DNA from: Pyricularia pennisetigena
Taxonomy: Eukaryota > Ascomycota > Sordariomycetes > Magnaporthales > Pyriculariaceae
Assembly (NCBI RefSeq): GCF_004337985.1
Contig: NC_043741.1
Location: 5,295,445 to 5,359,444 of the forward strand
Direction: 5' to 3'
Length of the DNA: 64,000 bases
Both the position numbers and the translations under genes were made by a program. Below the pieces are notes generated by a model. That model saw only the letters and a program-made list of their open reading frames with translations, searched no databases and was not told where the DNA came from. The number at the start of each line of letters is the position of its first letter. The stretch's first letter is position 1. Below are positions 23,825 through 36,600 of this stretch, one piece after another.

Positions 23825-25620
23825 TAGTCTCAGTGCTTAGACTAGACCCCCCTGCTTCGCAGTGGGGACCGAACGTTCCATGTACCTTTCAGCCACATGG
23901 CTTTTCAACCAATTATATTGGCCGAAAAGATCGCGCTCGTTCTAGTTTGAGGACATTTTGTCGCATTTCGCCGTTTATAACGGTATTATTAATGATATAT
24001 TTAATGTTTCAATATCGCTAATGATTATTTTAATAATATAAGGATAATTTGTGGTATTTTCCCGGTTATAGCGGCTGTATACAAAATATTCGCATTATAA
24101 TGGTAAAAAAAATAATATACCCATAATATGCAATCAAATATTCGAATAAAAAAATAAATAAAAATGATAAAAATATATAGTATTTTGCGTTAAATTCATT
24201 GGAGTTTCTTAATTATTTGAAAGTCGGCCGCGTTTTTATAGCCACTGTATTTGGAAAGATATTAAAATATTGAGCAAAATTTGTAATCTTTCCTTATATT
24301 TAATTTTCAATTTAAATAATGGTAGATAATATTAATTTTAATTTAAATAATGGAAGATAATATCAGTTTTAATTTAAATTACAGTATTTATAACCTAGCA
24401 AACCTAATACTGCAAATTGCATCTATTTATCGATTAAAACAAAAGTTTTATCAGTATTCTTATATTAATTAACAATTTGTTAAAAAACTGAATAATTTAC
24501 GCAAATACCGGTAAAATTGAAAAAGAATTTAATTTGTGCATTCTTCTATTAATTTATTAAAAATTCTGGCTTGACTTTTCTTTTATAAATCTCATTTAAC
24601 CAAATAAAGCAAAAAATACAAAAATAACACAAACTTAGCATTTTTTTATGTAAAAGAATAAAAAGGGCCGGTATTATAGATCGAATTTTACGTTGACGTT
24701 TTTTTATATACGTAATCCCCTTTATCAAATTTTGGCTTTATTAATGTTAAAATTGGTAAAAATGTAAAAGCATTTCGGTTGTGAAATATATATAAAATTA
24801 AATATACGTTACCTATCCGCATATTTAACGGCTTAGATAATCGGATATACGTACTAAAATGTATTATTGTATTAAGTATATATATACCACCCCCCACGTG
24901 CAAGAACTACAAAATTTGGCTGCAAAACAAAAGTAATACAAAGTTAATTCAATAAAGCAAAAAGATCTATAAAATGCACATTTAGCATTTTCTTCTATTA
25001 AACAGTTTCTAAAGCCGATATTATAAGTTGGATTAAAGCTGGACGTTTATTTATATACGTAATCGAGTGCTTGAAGTTTCAATTATAAATCATAAATAAA
25101 AAAGTATATATTTTGCCTATCCGCTTATTTAACTGCTTATATAGTATAGTATATGCACCAAAATCTATTTTAGCAATATAAATATATATATACGACCCCC
25201 CACGTGCAAAAATTATAAAATTTGGTCAAAAGTTAAAACTAATATTAAAAAAAATCGAAAGAACAATACCGCCATAAACGGATTAAGGGCAGGTGGTATC
25301 CAGTTCGGCCATTATAATAGGTAAAAAAATAAATCAAATCGCTGCTAATAGCGGTATTAAACGCTATTTTTAACGATATTTTCTTTTTTTAATATTTTGC
25401 GTGGTTGTGGAATAATAAAGGAGTGTCGGTCGAAAAAAGGCCAAAAATACCGCCATAAACGGCGAAAATCGACAAATTGTCCTCAGACCTGAACCAAAGC
25501 GTTCTTTGGATAGACCCACAGGTACATTGCAAAGCCGCAATTAAGCCACGAAGTGGAGCGAAGCGGAACGAAGTGGATCAATTGTGGAGCTCTGGGCTTC
25601 AGGGATGAGCCCTGAGACTA
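23825..25620 (-). mobile_element. 9-bp-TSD TIR element, copy 2 (inverted)
   Basis: Begins TAGTCTCAGTGCT and ends CCCTGAGACTA, the reverse orientation of copy 1, 1,796 bp. The flanks GGGTTCGTC (23,813-23,821) and GAGTTCGTT (25,621-25,629) match at seven of nine positions, with only C/T and G/A differences, if three bases (TAT) are counted as part of the element. The duplication is therefore probable but decayed. The internal direct repeat is present (GCACGTGG inverse near 24,895 and 25,202). Confidence 0.82.
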
Positions 25621-25974
25621 GAGTTCGTTAAAATAATCGCCAATTTGCTTTACCATTCCTAATAATTCGTTCATACCACCTATGGAAATGGTAAATTACT
25701 TTATTGAATATAAAATTAGATAATTTTTACCTGTTTTAAAATATATGCTATAAACGTGTAAATGCGACCCGAAATTAATGGGGCGGTTATAATTGGTGTT
25801 TCGAAATACTAAAATTGGCAAATTACGCATATTGATTACATTTTCCTTAAACCCTAATTTTATAATTTAACCAATGTTATACCGAAAATGCGGTAACCCT
25901 ATAAACACCTTTTTTGGGGTTAAAAAACTATTTTATAAATGTATGTATTTATTTATTTAAATTTGCATGGGAAT
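25621..25974. other. A/T-rich spacer, nothing recognised
   Basis: It lies between transposon copy 2 and the right inverted-repeat arm. No ORF or motif can be supported. Confidence 0.4.
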
Positions 25975-26580
25975 TCGGAAGGGTATTGTTAATTATATGC
26001 GTTATTTAGCATGTAATGGGTCCACTTTTATTTGTATATAAGCCATAATAGATAGTGCCGAAATGGGGCTGTTAAGGTTGTCAGATTTTCTATTATATTT
26101 TGTGTATTGCAGGAGTTGCGATTTAAAGTCAGCGAATGGGGTTTCACCCTATACCGGGTTTAATACCCACCCTGCATTTACGAGTCAGCTACCCTGTACC
26201 GGGTCGAAATTTTTACTAAATTAGCAAATTAGTGCAAACCCAAAAATGGTTTGTATGGAAATGAGGGTGTTTTTTTAACAACGCATATAAAATAATTTTT
26301 CGGAAAATCGTGTGCGGTACCGGAACGTTTTCTGGCGTGCGGACCCCCACTTCGATGTCGGAGAGTTTGTAAGGGAGATAAAGCAAAGTTTCCCCCATTA
26401 ATGAATTAAATCTATTAATCCCAAAATTAGTGAATTTAGTGTATACAAACCCTGTAATTACAGGTTTTTACAACGCAACTAGCACCACGCCGCACCTAGG
26501 CTAATGCCTAACCCCCTGTTAGCAACACATATTGTTAACAGGTATATAATTGTGGATTTAACCAGGAAAACGTTTCGGGA
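25975..26580. repeat. Right arm of the long inverted repeat
   Basis: Inverse of 21,495-22,030 plus, further out (about 26,510-26,545), of the last bases before 13,734. It is less RIP-mutated than the left arm (for example GCAACTAGCACCACGCCGCACC near 26,475). It shows the uninterrupted insertion site of gypsy copy 1 as TAACC (GGTTA inverse). Confidence 0.85.
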
Positions 26581-28120
26581 ATTTCACAAATACCCTCAAA
26601 ATCTAAGTTCGTTTATTATTTCGCCCATTATTATAAAATTATTATTTCAAATTTACTATTAAAGTTAGTTTTTAAAAGTGTTTGGATTGCAATATGGGTT
26701 AAATTACAGATAATTACTATCTTATACCGATCGCGGCTCGTTTAAGCGCGTAGGTAAACTAATCGAATGCGCCCCGCCCCATTTTCGCACCTATTACTTT
26801 TGGTAAAATTTATGCACAGCGTAACCTAACCCAAAAGTTCATATTAAAAACCCAATTTACAGTTATTTTTGGAACGTAACGTTTAATAATTGCCCTATTT
26901 ATTTAATGTTTTTAAAATTACTTATTAAATCGGAACACGCCGTATTTAATTATAAAAAACCGTACCAGGTGCGTATTTTTTTGGTAATAAATGATTTTTT
27001 TCCTAATAGGGTAAAATATGGGTAAAACTTGCGATTTGCCTACTAATATTAAACCAGAATTTACCAGTGTTTTTGGAAACGGTGGCCAATGTTAAATTTT
27101 TTCGGAACCGTAGGTAAAATATTGGTTATTTTATTTAAAAATAATATATATACGAGTTTCGTATAACCGTAGCTTTTTAAATTTTCGAAATATGGTTTTC
27201 CGACGTTTTTTGATTTTATTTTATAAAAGAATTTATACCTTGTTTAAGGGAATGGAAAGATAAAAAATATTAGGTATTGGATTAATTACCAACCGGTTTT
27301 ATATATTTAATTAAATATTGTTTATACGCAAAACAATTGGATTAACGTAAAAAAGAGATGGTATTATCGGAAAATACGTAAAAAAAAGGAATTATTTTAT
27401 GGAACGATAAATGTTTTAATGTGTGCTGCTTCCAAGCTCCAGGCGTTAGGTTAATTAATAAATCGACCGCGTAATACTTACAATTCCCCCGAATCCCGGT
27501 TAAGAGTTACCAGGGTTATAACCAATTATAGGTATACGGCGAAAGGAAAGTTTGGCGGAAGGGTGAATAACTTAAGCAAAGGGTAATTGGCGTAAATAAA
27601 AAAGCAGCCGCGGGCCGTTAATTGGGGTTATTTTTAGCAAAAACATTATAAATTTATATTATTATATAGTTCTTAAATTAGTTGGTTTTTATTGTTTTCG
27701 CTGCCAAAAGATTATTTAATATTATTGGTAGTAAATAATGTAATCCTAAATTTTTCAAAAGTGGTGTGGATAATAATATATTAGCTTTATTTTATTCGGG
27801 ATTTAATTTATTATATTATGCAATAAATATTGTAATTATTGTTTTTAATCCTCCGTACATTCAAGTTCCAATTCCCCATAATAAAATTGTATTAATTTGT
27901 ATTAATACGAGTTTTTCTGCCGAATAAATCCTGCCTAACCCAAACCCGGGACCAGCGTATACCACCCCTGTAACAGCGGTACGCGGTAGTGAATTACCAT
28001 TATTATCCGGGCAAATATTGCAGTTTTTGGCTGTTAAACGTTGTATTTACTAATAATTGGTTTTAAATTGAACGAATAAAAGCAAAAAAAAATAAAGTAA
28101 TAATTTAACCCTGCCGCCCT
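26581..28120. other. RIP-degraded region, no gene recognised
   Basis: A/T-rich throughout, with no ORF above 60 codons and no diagnostic motif. A less mutated patch at 27,430-27,620 (containing CCAAGCTCCAGGCG and GTTACCAGGGTTATAACC) may be the relic of another repeat. Confidence 0.4.
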
Positions 28121-28125
28121 AAAAG

Positions 28126-28768
28126 TGTGAACATGGCTAGCACAGGGCTAATTATATTAGCTACCCTGCATTATTCTATAACGGCTAGCACGGGCTAATT
28201 TTATTAGTCACCCTGCATCGAATAAATAAATAAATAACAAATAAAACGTATACGCGTTCATACACACAAAGCTTTATATATTACGTCTTTGTTCATAGTT
28301 TCAACAACAAAACAAATACGTCATATTCAATCTAGCTTAGTGGTATAATGCACGTACCATAATCTATATCATATATACGTTGAAGTGCGTGGGTTCGAAT
28401 GGCGTTGTGGTCGCAGATTTTCTGTGCATGCATAAGCACAATAGGCCGTTGGGCTCAATAGGTCGGCATGTCAATCACATGAATAAGGGCAAATCATGTG
28501 ACGTGACCCCGCATTCCGGACATCCGGATCGAAGATCTGCACCTACGGATTCGAACACGTAATTTATAACTTAGCCTTAGATTTATCACCTTTATAACCT
28601 TTATCGATTCAACGATTCAACGAATCGATTGTGCAACAACAATATATCATTTCTATTACCCGCTAGCAGAAGGTTATCTGCCATTTCAACGTTCCATCAG
28701 CCTTATACGTGATCCACTTTTCCCCCGCGTTCAAGATTAAGCTTATTCTATCTCGTAACCTCCTCACA
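28126..28768 (+). mobile_element. Solo Copia LTR with intact 5-bp TSD
   Basis: 643 bp, inverse of the LTRs at 5,906 and 11,380, TGTGAACATGG...CCTCACA, flanked on both sides by AAAAG (28,121-28,125 and 28,769-28,773). It is the least mutated of the three LTRs. It carries an A-box-like TAGCTTAGTGGTATAATGC (28,333-28,351) followed by a B-box-like GGGTTCGAAT (28,391-28,400). A second inverted B-box-like motif (GGATTCGAAC) lies near 28,546. A 60-codon frame at 28,380-28,562 is not convincing as a gene. Confidence 0.95.
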
Positions 28769-28773
28769 AAAAG

Positions 28774-29320
28774 GTTATAATATATTAAAATCGCATGAAT
28801 ATGCGTATTAATATATTATAAAATTTTCGAAATTTATGGGGCATTCGAATGAATTTAATTTAACATACCGCGTTTACCGTGGCGCTTGCAATTTTTTGCT
28901 TTTTCCTTAGGAAAATATTCGTTCGTTTTTGACCCATTTTCACAATTATGGCCACACTAATATACAATTTAATAATTGGATAAATAAATATTCCCGTAAT
29001 GCAAAACGAATCCTGGGTTATTATTAACAGGAAACGAAACCCCGTATTGCATTTCCGGTATCGGAAAACTCCCGATACATATTGGAAAATTTTACCGAAA
29101 CAGAAACTATAATTATAATAAAATCGAATAAATATTACGTACCGTTTCCATAATTTAGCGTCGTGGAAATTTAGGCAGGATTGGATTTTTCGGGTAAATC
29201 TCTTTGGAGGAAATTCGTGCACGACGCGCCAAAAACGCGTAAACCTGGGTTTAAAATTTAATTGGTTTATTAATCGTTGCTAGAACAAAATTTTCACAAA
29301 TTATAGCTACGTTCCCCAAT
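28774..29320. other. Spacer with one unassigned 120-codon minus ORF
   Basis: The only reading frame of note is at 28,860-29,222 on the minus strand, ending in a lysine-rich segment. It has no recognisable domain, signal peptide or homologous second copy in this window. Given the surrounding mutation load it is most likely a chance frame or a fragment of a dead element. Confidence 0.35.
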
Positions 29321-29452
29321 TATACCATGCCCTTTCCATGCCTTTTCCATACCCTTTCCATGCCTTTTTTATGCTTTTTCCATGCTTTTTCCATGCTTTT
29401 TCCATGCTTTTTCCATGCTTTTTCCATGCCTTTTCCATGCTTTGTTTATGCT
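29321..29452. repeat. 11-bp minisatellite (CATGCTTTTTC)
   Basis: About a dozen tandem units of CCATGCYTTTT with C/T variation; the central run of five is nearly perfect at 11-bp spacing (about 29,366-29,430). The variants are all pyrimidine transitions or single length changes. No coding role is apparent. Confidence 0.92.
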
Positions 29453-29693
29453 ATAAAACAAATTTTTAAATTAATTTAATTTGTTATAAATAAACCAGGT
29501 CCTTTTTTCCGTATATACCTTTAATATATTCGTATAAAAGTTATTGCTATAATTTAGGACTTATATATTGGTAATTATTTCGGCGTTTAAAATTATAAAT
29601 TTTATATTATTAATTAAAACATTACTTTAAATAAACCGTTGGGGCGATTGGAATACATTTGCATAAAATGGATTTTCAATTCGTAAAAATTGT

Positions 29694-30763
29694 TAGTCTC
29701 AGGGCTCATCCCTGAAGCCCAAAGCTCCACAATTGATCCACTCCGTTCGCTTCGCTCCACTTCGTGGCTCAATTGCGGCTTTGCAATATACCTGTGGGTC
29801 CATCCAAAAAACGCTTTAGTTCAGGTCTAAGGACAATTTGTCGATTTTCGCCGTTTATAGCGGTATTTTTGGCCTTTTTTTAACTGAAACTCCTTTATTA
29901 TTCCATAACCACGCATAATATTGAAAAAATAAATTATCGTTGAAAATAACGTTTAACACCGCTATTAGCAGCAATGCGATTTATTTTATTATCTGCTATA
30001 ATGGCCGAATTCGATACCATTTGCCCTTAATCCGTTCATGGCGGTACTGTTTTTTCGATTTTTTTTTCGATTTTCGATTTCTTTTAATATTATTTTTATT
30101 TTTTGACCAAATTTTATAATTTTTACACGTAGTGGGTCGTATATGTTTATATATCGTTATATCAAATTTTGGTGCATATATTAAATTATATAAGCAGTTA
30201 AATAGGCGGATGGGCAAAATATATACTTTTTTGTATATAATTTACAATCGAAATTCGTTTATATTTTTACCAATTTTAACGATAATAAAACCAAAATTTC
30301 AGAAGTCCGATTACGTATATAAACAAACGTCCAAATCCAATCCAGCCTATAATATCGGTTTTGAAAATTGTTTAATAAAAGAAAATGCTAAATGTGTATT
30401 TTATAAATCTTTTTGCTTCATTTAATTAATTTTATATTATTGTTATTTTGCAGCCAAATTTTATGGTTTTTGCACGTGGGGGGTGGCAAATATATATTCA
30501 ATATAATATTACACTTTTGTACGTTTGTTTAATTATTTTAGCCGTTAAATATGCGGATAAGTAAAGTGTATCCAATTTTATATATATTTTGCAATCGAAA
30601 TGTTTTTATATTTTTACCAATTTTAACATTAATAAAACCAAAGTTTGTAAAAGTGGATTATATATATAAATAAACGTTAACGTGAAACCCAATTTACAAT
30701 ACCGGCCCTTTTTATTTTTTTATAATAAAAAATACTAGATTTATATTATTTTTATATTTTTTG
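29694..30763 (+). mobile_element. 9-bp-TSD TIR element, copy 3, left part
   Basis: Begins TAGTCTCAGGGCT at 29,694, preceded by the target duplication AAAAATTGT (29,685-29,693). It runs to the TTTTG at 30,759-30,763, where the gypsy array is inserted. It includes the internal direct repeat (GCACGTGG-type starts near 30,125 and 30,473). Joined with 41,655-42,408 it restores a ~1.82 kb element. Confidence 0.92.
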
Positions 30764-30951
30764 TATTATAGGGTAAGCCAACGGCCTTGAGACCGTTAAA
30801 TATCCTTGTTGGTATTATTATTAACGCTGGGGGAAAAGGGAGGAAAAAGTGCATATCCGGGTCGTGCTAATATCTTTCCCCTTATATATTATCCCTAACC
30901 CGCTTTTATATTTTATTACGTAATACGTGTTTTAAATATAAATCCATAATA
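30764..30951 (-). repeat. Gypsy LTR (copy 2, 3' LTR)
   Basis: 188 bp. The left terminus reads TATTATAGGG (RIP form of TGTTATAGGG) and the right terminus CCATAATA. Confidence 0.9.
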
Positions 30952-31055
30952 TAACCCGTATTCGCCCGTTTTTTATCGGGTATAATCCCCATTTGGAAAT
31001 ATAAAAGCAATCCAACGGGCGCATATCCTAATATAATTTACCCGTCCATTATTCC

Positions 31056-31670
31056 GGGCGGTATAAGCCCGTGGTCGGGTTTTACCCTCCTATTTTCGGC
31101 CGCGGTTATATCGCGGGTTTTTTATCCCCGGATCCGTTTACGGGCGGTTATTATAATTCGCTTTTTTTTAATTTTAATTGGTATAAATCCGTAGTCGAAT
31201 TTTGTCCTCCCGTTTTTAACTGCGGTTATATTGTGGCGTTTTTATCGTATTTACCGTTTGCGGGTGGTTATCGCGGTTTATTTTCCTTTTATTTTGGGCG
31301 GTATAGGGTCGTAATCGGGTTTTACCTTTTTACCTTTGGTTACGGAAATGTCGCGGTTTTTTTATCGTATTTACCGTTTGCGGGTGTTTGTCGCGGTTTA
31401 TTTTCCTTTCACTTTGGGCGGTGTAGGGCCGTAGTCGGGTTTTACCCTCCTACCTTTGGTTACGGTAATATCGCGGTTTTTTTATCGTACCTACCGTTTG
31501 CGGGTATTTGTCGCGGTTTACCTTCTTTTTATTTTGGGCGGTGTAGGACCGTAATCGGGTTTTGCCCTCCTACCTTTGGTTACGGTAATATTGCGGTTTT
31601 TTTATCGTATTTGCCGTTTGCGGGTATTTGTCGCGGTTTACCTTCCTTTCACTTTAGGCGGTATAAGTTC
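31056..31670. repeat. Five 120-bp tandem repeats inside gypsy copy 2
   Basis: Landmarks at 31,056, 31,176, 31,296, 31,416, 31,536 and 31,656 give the same exact 120-bp period and the same copy number as in copy 1. The plus strand has an uninterrupted 300-codon frame (31,071-31,973) spanning the array and the following F/Y-rich segment. The minus strand has TAA-interrupted K/R-rich repeats. Confidence 0.85.
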
Positions 31671-32099
31671 GTTTATTTATTGGTACAATTCCTTTCCCGT
31701 AATAGTTACGGTTTTTGTTTTTTACATTTTTTTTCGCGTTATCGTCCTGGTCCCTTTTACCTTCCAATTTTTCCTCCATTCGAATTTTTTTCGTTTTTAT
31801 TCCTTCCCTTTTTTATTATTTTATCGATTTTTCCCGTTTTCCTTTCGTTTTGTTTTTTATTTATATTACCTTTATTTCGGTTATTTTTACGTTTTGCTCG
31901 TTCCTATTTATTATTTATATCGTTATTTATCGCTACCGCGTCGTTATTATATCCCGGGTTTTTATTTTTTTAATCGCGTCCCAAATAACGTTTGGACAAA
32001 CCAATACCGGTGGTAAAGGTGGCCGGCCTCCCCACCGTGGTAATTAATTACCTTCGTCCTATAATAATAACGGCCGTTTATTTATAAATCGTATCGATT

Positions 32100-33302
32100 A
32101 AATACCGATTAAATAGTATCGCTAATTTATATTCGCAACGTTTTCGTTGCGCCGTCGGTACCGCGGAACTCCAGGGTAATTTAAATAACGACGAATATAC
32201 CGCCCCGGAAAATATATTTATTTTTTGCGTTTTTTATATAAAAACGTCCAAAATTAACGGGGTTTGGGAATATAGCCCTATTTTTAACGGTATTAATTAC
32301 CAGCGATACCGCGATATTAAAAAATTATATTATTATTATAGCGAAACCGTTTACGCTTTTAATTTTATCCTCCGCCGCCGTTTACGGGAATTAAAAACTA
32401 TAATTTATAATAATCGTTATATCGTCCAATTTTTAATTAAAAATACCGTCGTGGATAATAAAAAAATCTTTGGTAAAAATACCGTACTGTTTCGAAATTT
32501 TTTTACCGCGTATATTAATTGGGTCCGCGTTTATTAGGACGTATAGGATAAAATAGCGAATTCCGGGGCCGTAACGACTTTTACCAAAACTATTATTTTT
32601 ACCGCTATATTTAATACTTTTTTTCGTAACGGTGGTAATTATAACCGTTAATTGGTATAAATTTTCGCGCGCGGTTTTATTTATTTGGAAATGCGTTTAA
32701 TTTTTTTAATATTTAATTATTTCGATAACGTTATTAATTTTTAAAAGTTTTTTCAAAAACGTAATACGTCGCGCTATAAAAAAAACCTGCAAGAAGCGCG
32801 CCGAAATAATAACGCCTTCGCTGTTTTAATTACCGTCCTAACCTTTTCCCCCGCCGTTCCCGTACGCCAATTCCGCCCCGCGTATTCCCCACGCCTTTTC
32901 GTTTTTATTATTACCACGCCCCGCCGACGTTTCGAAACTTTTTTTTCGCGTTACCCCGTCGCGTTTCGTTTTATTTGTACCCCAATTCGGTATATATTTG
33001 GTTTTTCGCGTCCCCGTACCCCTATTTCGTCGCGTTTTCGTATTTTTGGTCGTAATATAAACAAAAACCCGTTTTTTGGAAAATCCCGTCGTAAATTTTT
33101 TTTAATCGAAAATATTACCCGACGTTATACCGCCCTATTGCGGAAAGTTAACCAATTCGCCGAATAATAGGAATTCCCGGTTTTTAAAAATAACGCGGAA
33201 AATAATGGGATAAAAAAAAAGGACGTCGAAATAAAAAAAGGAAATAAAAAAAAAGGAAACCTGGATAGCGAATTGGAAACGTATAATTTGGTTTTTAATT
33301 AA
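32100..33302 (+). pseudogene. Antisense accessory ORF remnant in gypsy copy 2
   Basis: Counterpart of 15,077-16,262 with matching residues in the same order and frame, including the frame change after ~32,745, the arginine-rich block and the lysine-rich tail. It has more internal stops than copy 1. Function unknown. Confidence 0.5.
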
Positions 33303-33639
33303 TATTTTATCGCCGCGTAAAATTATCGCCTCGTTTTATATATATTAATTTAATTCGAAAATTAAATGGGTGGGATATAGCCACGTCGCCCCAAAAATGG
33401 GCGCGGGTTATATAATTATCGGTTTATTTTCGTTGTATTTCGCCCCGGTAAAAGGTTTAATTTTACGTATTTTTTTTACCGTACGTTTGGTTAAATTAAT
33501 ATTAATTTTAAATTTACCGCGTCGTTTTTTTTCCGGGGAATCGTCGATTTTTTAATTAATTATAATAAATCCCTAATCCGGTTAAATATTTAATTATTAA
33601 CGTCGTTTTAATATTGGGTTATTATTTGTTTGGACCGGC

Positions 33640-36600
33640 CCCCATTTTGTTTTAAATTCGTTTAATACCCGTATATTTTCCATTATTACCAAATTTTTTT
33701 ATATAAATTTATCGTATTTTTTCCATTTTACCAAAATTTTGCGTTTACGTCCTTTTTCCACTACGTTTTTCGCGGCCAAAATTTCCTCCATTACCCATTC
33801 CTCCGCGGTTTCGTTATTTAAATCGGATAAAATTAATAACGGGCCGGGTTTAATATCGGTACGAATTTGGGACGGTAATAAATCGTCCGCGGCCTTTTCG
33901 ATTAATTTTACGTAAAAAATGGGGTGGATTTTTTTCGGGACGTTTAACGTAATTATTAATAATATAAAAATCGCCACGACCGTATATTTATTCGTTAAAA
34001 AATTAAACTTTTTATTCGGGCGATTAGTTTTAACGTTCCGTAAATTAAAAAAAATTTTATCCCCTATTTTGAAACGGTCCGCCGGTTTCCGTATTTTATT
34101 CGCGTTTTTTTTGGCGTTATTATATATAAATTATACCGGCGTGGGCCACGTTTATACCGTTTTTAAAATATTATAAAAACAAATTCGCGCGATTTTTGGG
34201 CGTAAAACCCGGTCGTCCGTTTATTTATATTACCGGGACCGCGTTTATTTTATATCCTAATAATAATTTATTAAAATTAATTCCCGTAATTAACGAATTC
34301 CTATTATTTAACGTTAATTAAATAACCGGTAAATATTCGGGCCAATTTATTTGGTCAAATACCACGAAAACTTTTAAATAATATTATATTTCCTAATTAA
34401 TCCGTTCCGTACCCCCGTCCGTTTTTGGGTGGTAAAACGTTAATAATAATTGTAAAATTCCTATTTATCGGTACAATTCCGACCAAAAACCCTTTACCCA
34501 ATCCGACCCCCGGTCCAATATAATCGCGTTAAAAAAACTTTTAAACCGCCACTAGGTGGAAACGAATTTCGCGGCGCAAATTTCGGTTTTTATCGAATTT
34601 ATTATTTTTAATTGGATATATTTGGAAAATTTATTAATTATAATTATTATATAACGCGGCGCGTTTGCATTATTATTTAGGAAATCCGTTATAAAATCGA
34701 TGGAAATTTATTTCCAAAATTTATCCGGTATTGGTAAGGGTTATAATAATTTTTATTTGCGTTGTTTCGATAGTTTTATCCTGCGGTATATATTATAATT
34801 GCGTACGAATTATCGGATATATTCGGTTATCCCGTCCCAATAATAATTTCGAACCAGGATTATAAATATATTATTTTTACCGCAATAATTAATTATTGGG
34901 GATTCGTAGGTTCGTTGTAAAATTACCGTGGTTAGGGGTTCCCAATTGGGTAATTAAAAACGGTTTTTATATAATAACGTACCGGAGGCGTTTATTAAAT
35001 AATCCGTTATTTATATTATCGTTTCGGTTTCGGGTGGGAATCGTTTTATATCCTATTAAACCGCGTTACGTTTGCGGGCGTATATTGGGTTTTTTTCCAT
35101 TATTTCGTTCCAAAATTTTATTATATAAAATTATTGGAAAATAAATATTTTTTCCGGGACCGCCGGTAATATATTTTATAATAATATTTAAAAAATACCG
35201 ATTATGGTTTTGCTGGGTATTGGGCGTAATATTATCGTTCGTTTTTCCTCGTTAATTTCGTCCTGCTCCCGTTTTAATAATACGTCGGGGATTATTACGT
35301 ATTTCCCTGGTCGGTATTTTAAAACGTAATTAAGTTTGGATAGGATTTCGGCCCACCGTATTTACCGTTCCGATACCACCTTCGGTTTCGTAAAATATTC
35401 GAACGTTTTATAATCCGTGAAAATAATAAAAGGAAAACGGATATTGCGTAATTCCGTTTCCCATATTTGTAAATAATGGACGACCGCGAGCAATTTTTTA
35501 TCGTGGATAATATAATTACGTTGGGCCGTCGTTAGTTTAACGGAATAAAATATTACCGGTTTCTATAACCCGTCCTTCCTTTTTTGTATTAATACCCCCC
35601 CGATAATTGCGCCGGAATAATCCGTTTTTATTTTCGTTTCCGTTTCGTCGCTCCATTGGGTTAATATTAGCATTTGCAAAAATATTTGTTTAAATATTTC
35701 GAAAATAGCGTTTTTTTCCGGTATCCATTTAAACGGTATTCCTTTTTTAATAAATCGAAATAAAAACGCCGTTAAACCCGAATACCCGTTTATAAAATCC
35801 CGGTAAAAATTTGCGAATTTTAAAAAACCGCGCAATTTTTATAATTTCGTCGGGGTTTCCTATTCCCGGATCGCGCGTAATTTTTCCGGATCGGTTTCCA
35901 CGTTTATATTGGCGTATATAATAAACCCCAAATATTTAACGGAAATAACCGCGAACGCGTTTTTATCGAAATCCAAATTTAAACCCGTTTTTTTCAATTT
36001 TCCCAAAATATAGGTGATTTTCCGCTAATAATCCGTTTTGGAACCGGACGTATATATTAAAATATCGTTTAAATATATTAATATATAATCGTCCAATATA
36101 TTCCCGAGGACGCCGTTAATATATCGTTGGAACGTGGCCGGGGCGCCCGTTAATCCGAATAAATACACCAATTATTCGAATAATCCAAATTTTGTACGAA
36201 AAATTATAAAATATTTATCCCTTTCGGTTACGTGTAATTTATAAAAAATTGCGCGCACGTTTATTTTAATAAACCATTTTATTCCGGATAAAAAACGGAA
36301 TATTTTTTTAATTAATGGTAAAAAATACCGGTCCTATATTATAATAGCGTTTAATATTTTATAATCGACGTATAAACGTTATCCTTTAAAAATTTTCCGG
36401 ATTATTAGGACCGGAATTACGGTTAACGACGCGTTTATTCGGATCCATTTTTTATCCATTATATCGATTATTTATCGCCGTAATTTTAATAATTAATCGC
36501 GCGGTATATGGTATAACCGGCCCCATAATAACGGCGGGGATTTACCGTCGTTATCCTTTTAAATCCGGATATAATGGTCCAATTCGCCCTTATGCGGGGG

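Noticed and set aside
28380..28562. 60-codon frame inside the solo Copia LTR
   Set aside because: Broken in both other LTR copies and overlaps tRNA-like promoter motifs; more likely non-coding.
28860..29222. 120-codon minus-strand frame as a gene
   Set aside because: No recognisable domain, and it sits in heavily mutated DNA; kept only as a note in the spacer entry.
29321..29452. CRISPR-like array
   Set aside because: Units are directly contiguous 11-mers without spacers, and the genome is eukaryotic.
31071..31973. 300-codon plus-strand frame in gypsy copy 2
   Set aside because: Not called as a gene. Its F/Y/P-rich sequence lies over the 120-bp repeat, and RIP tends to leave one strand stop-free when the other is purine-rich. 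Treated as part of the repeat.
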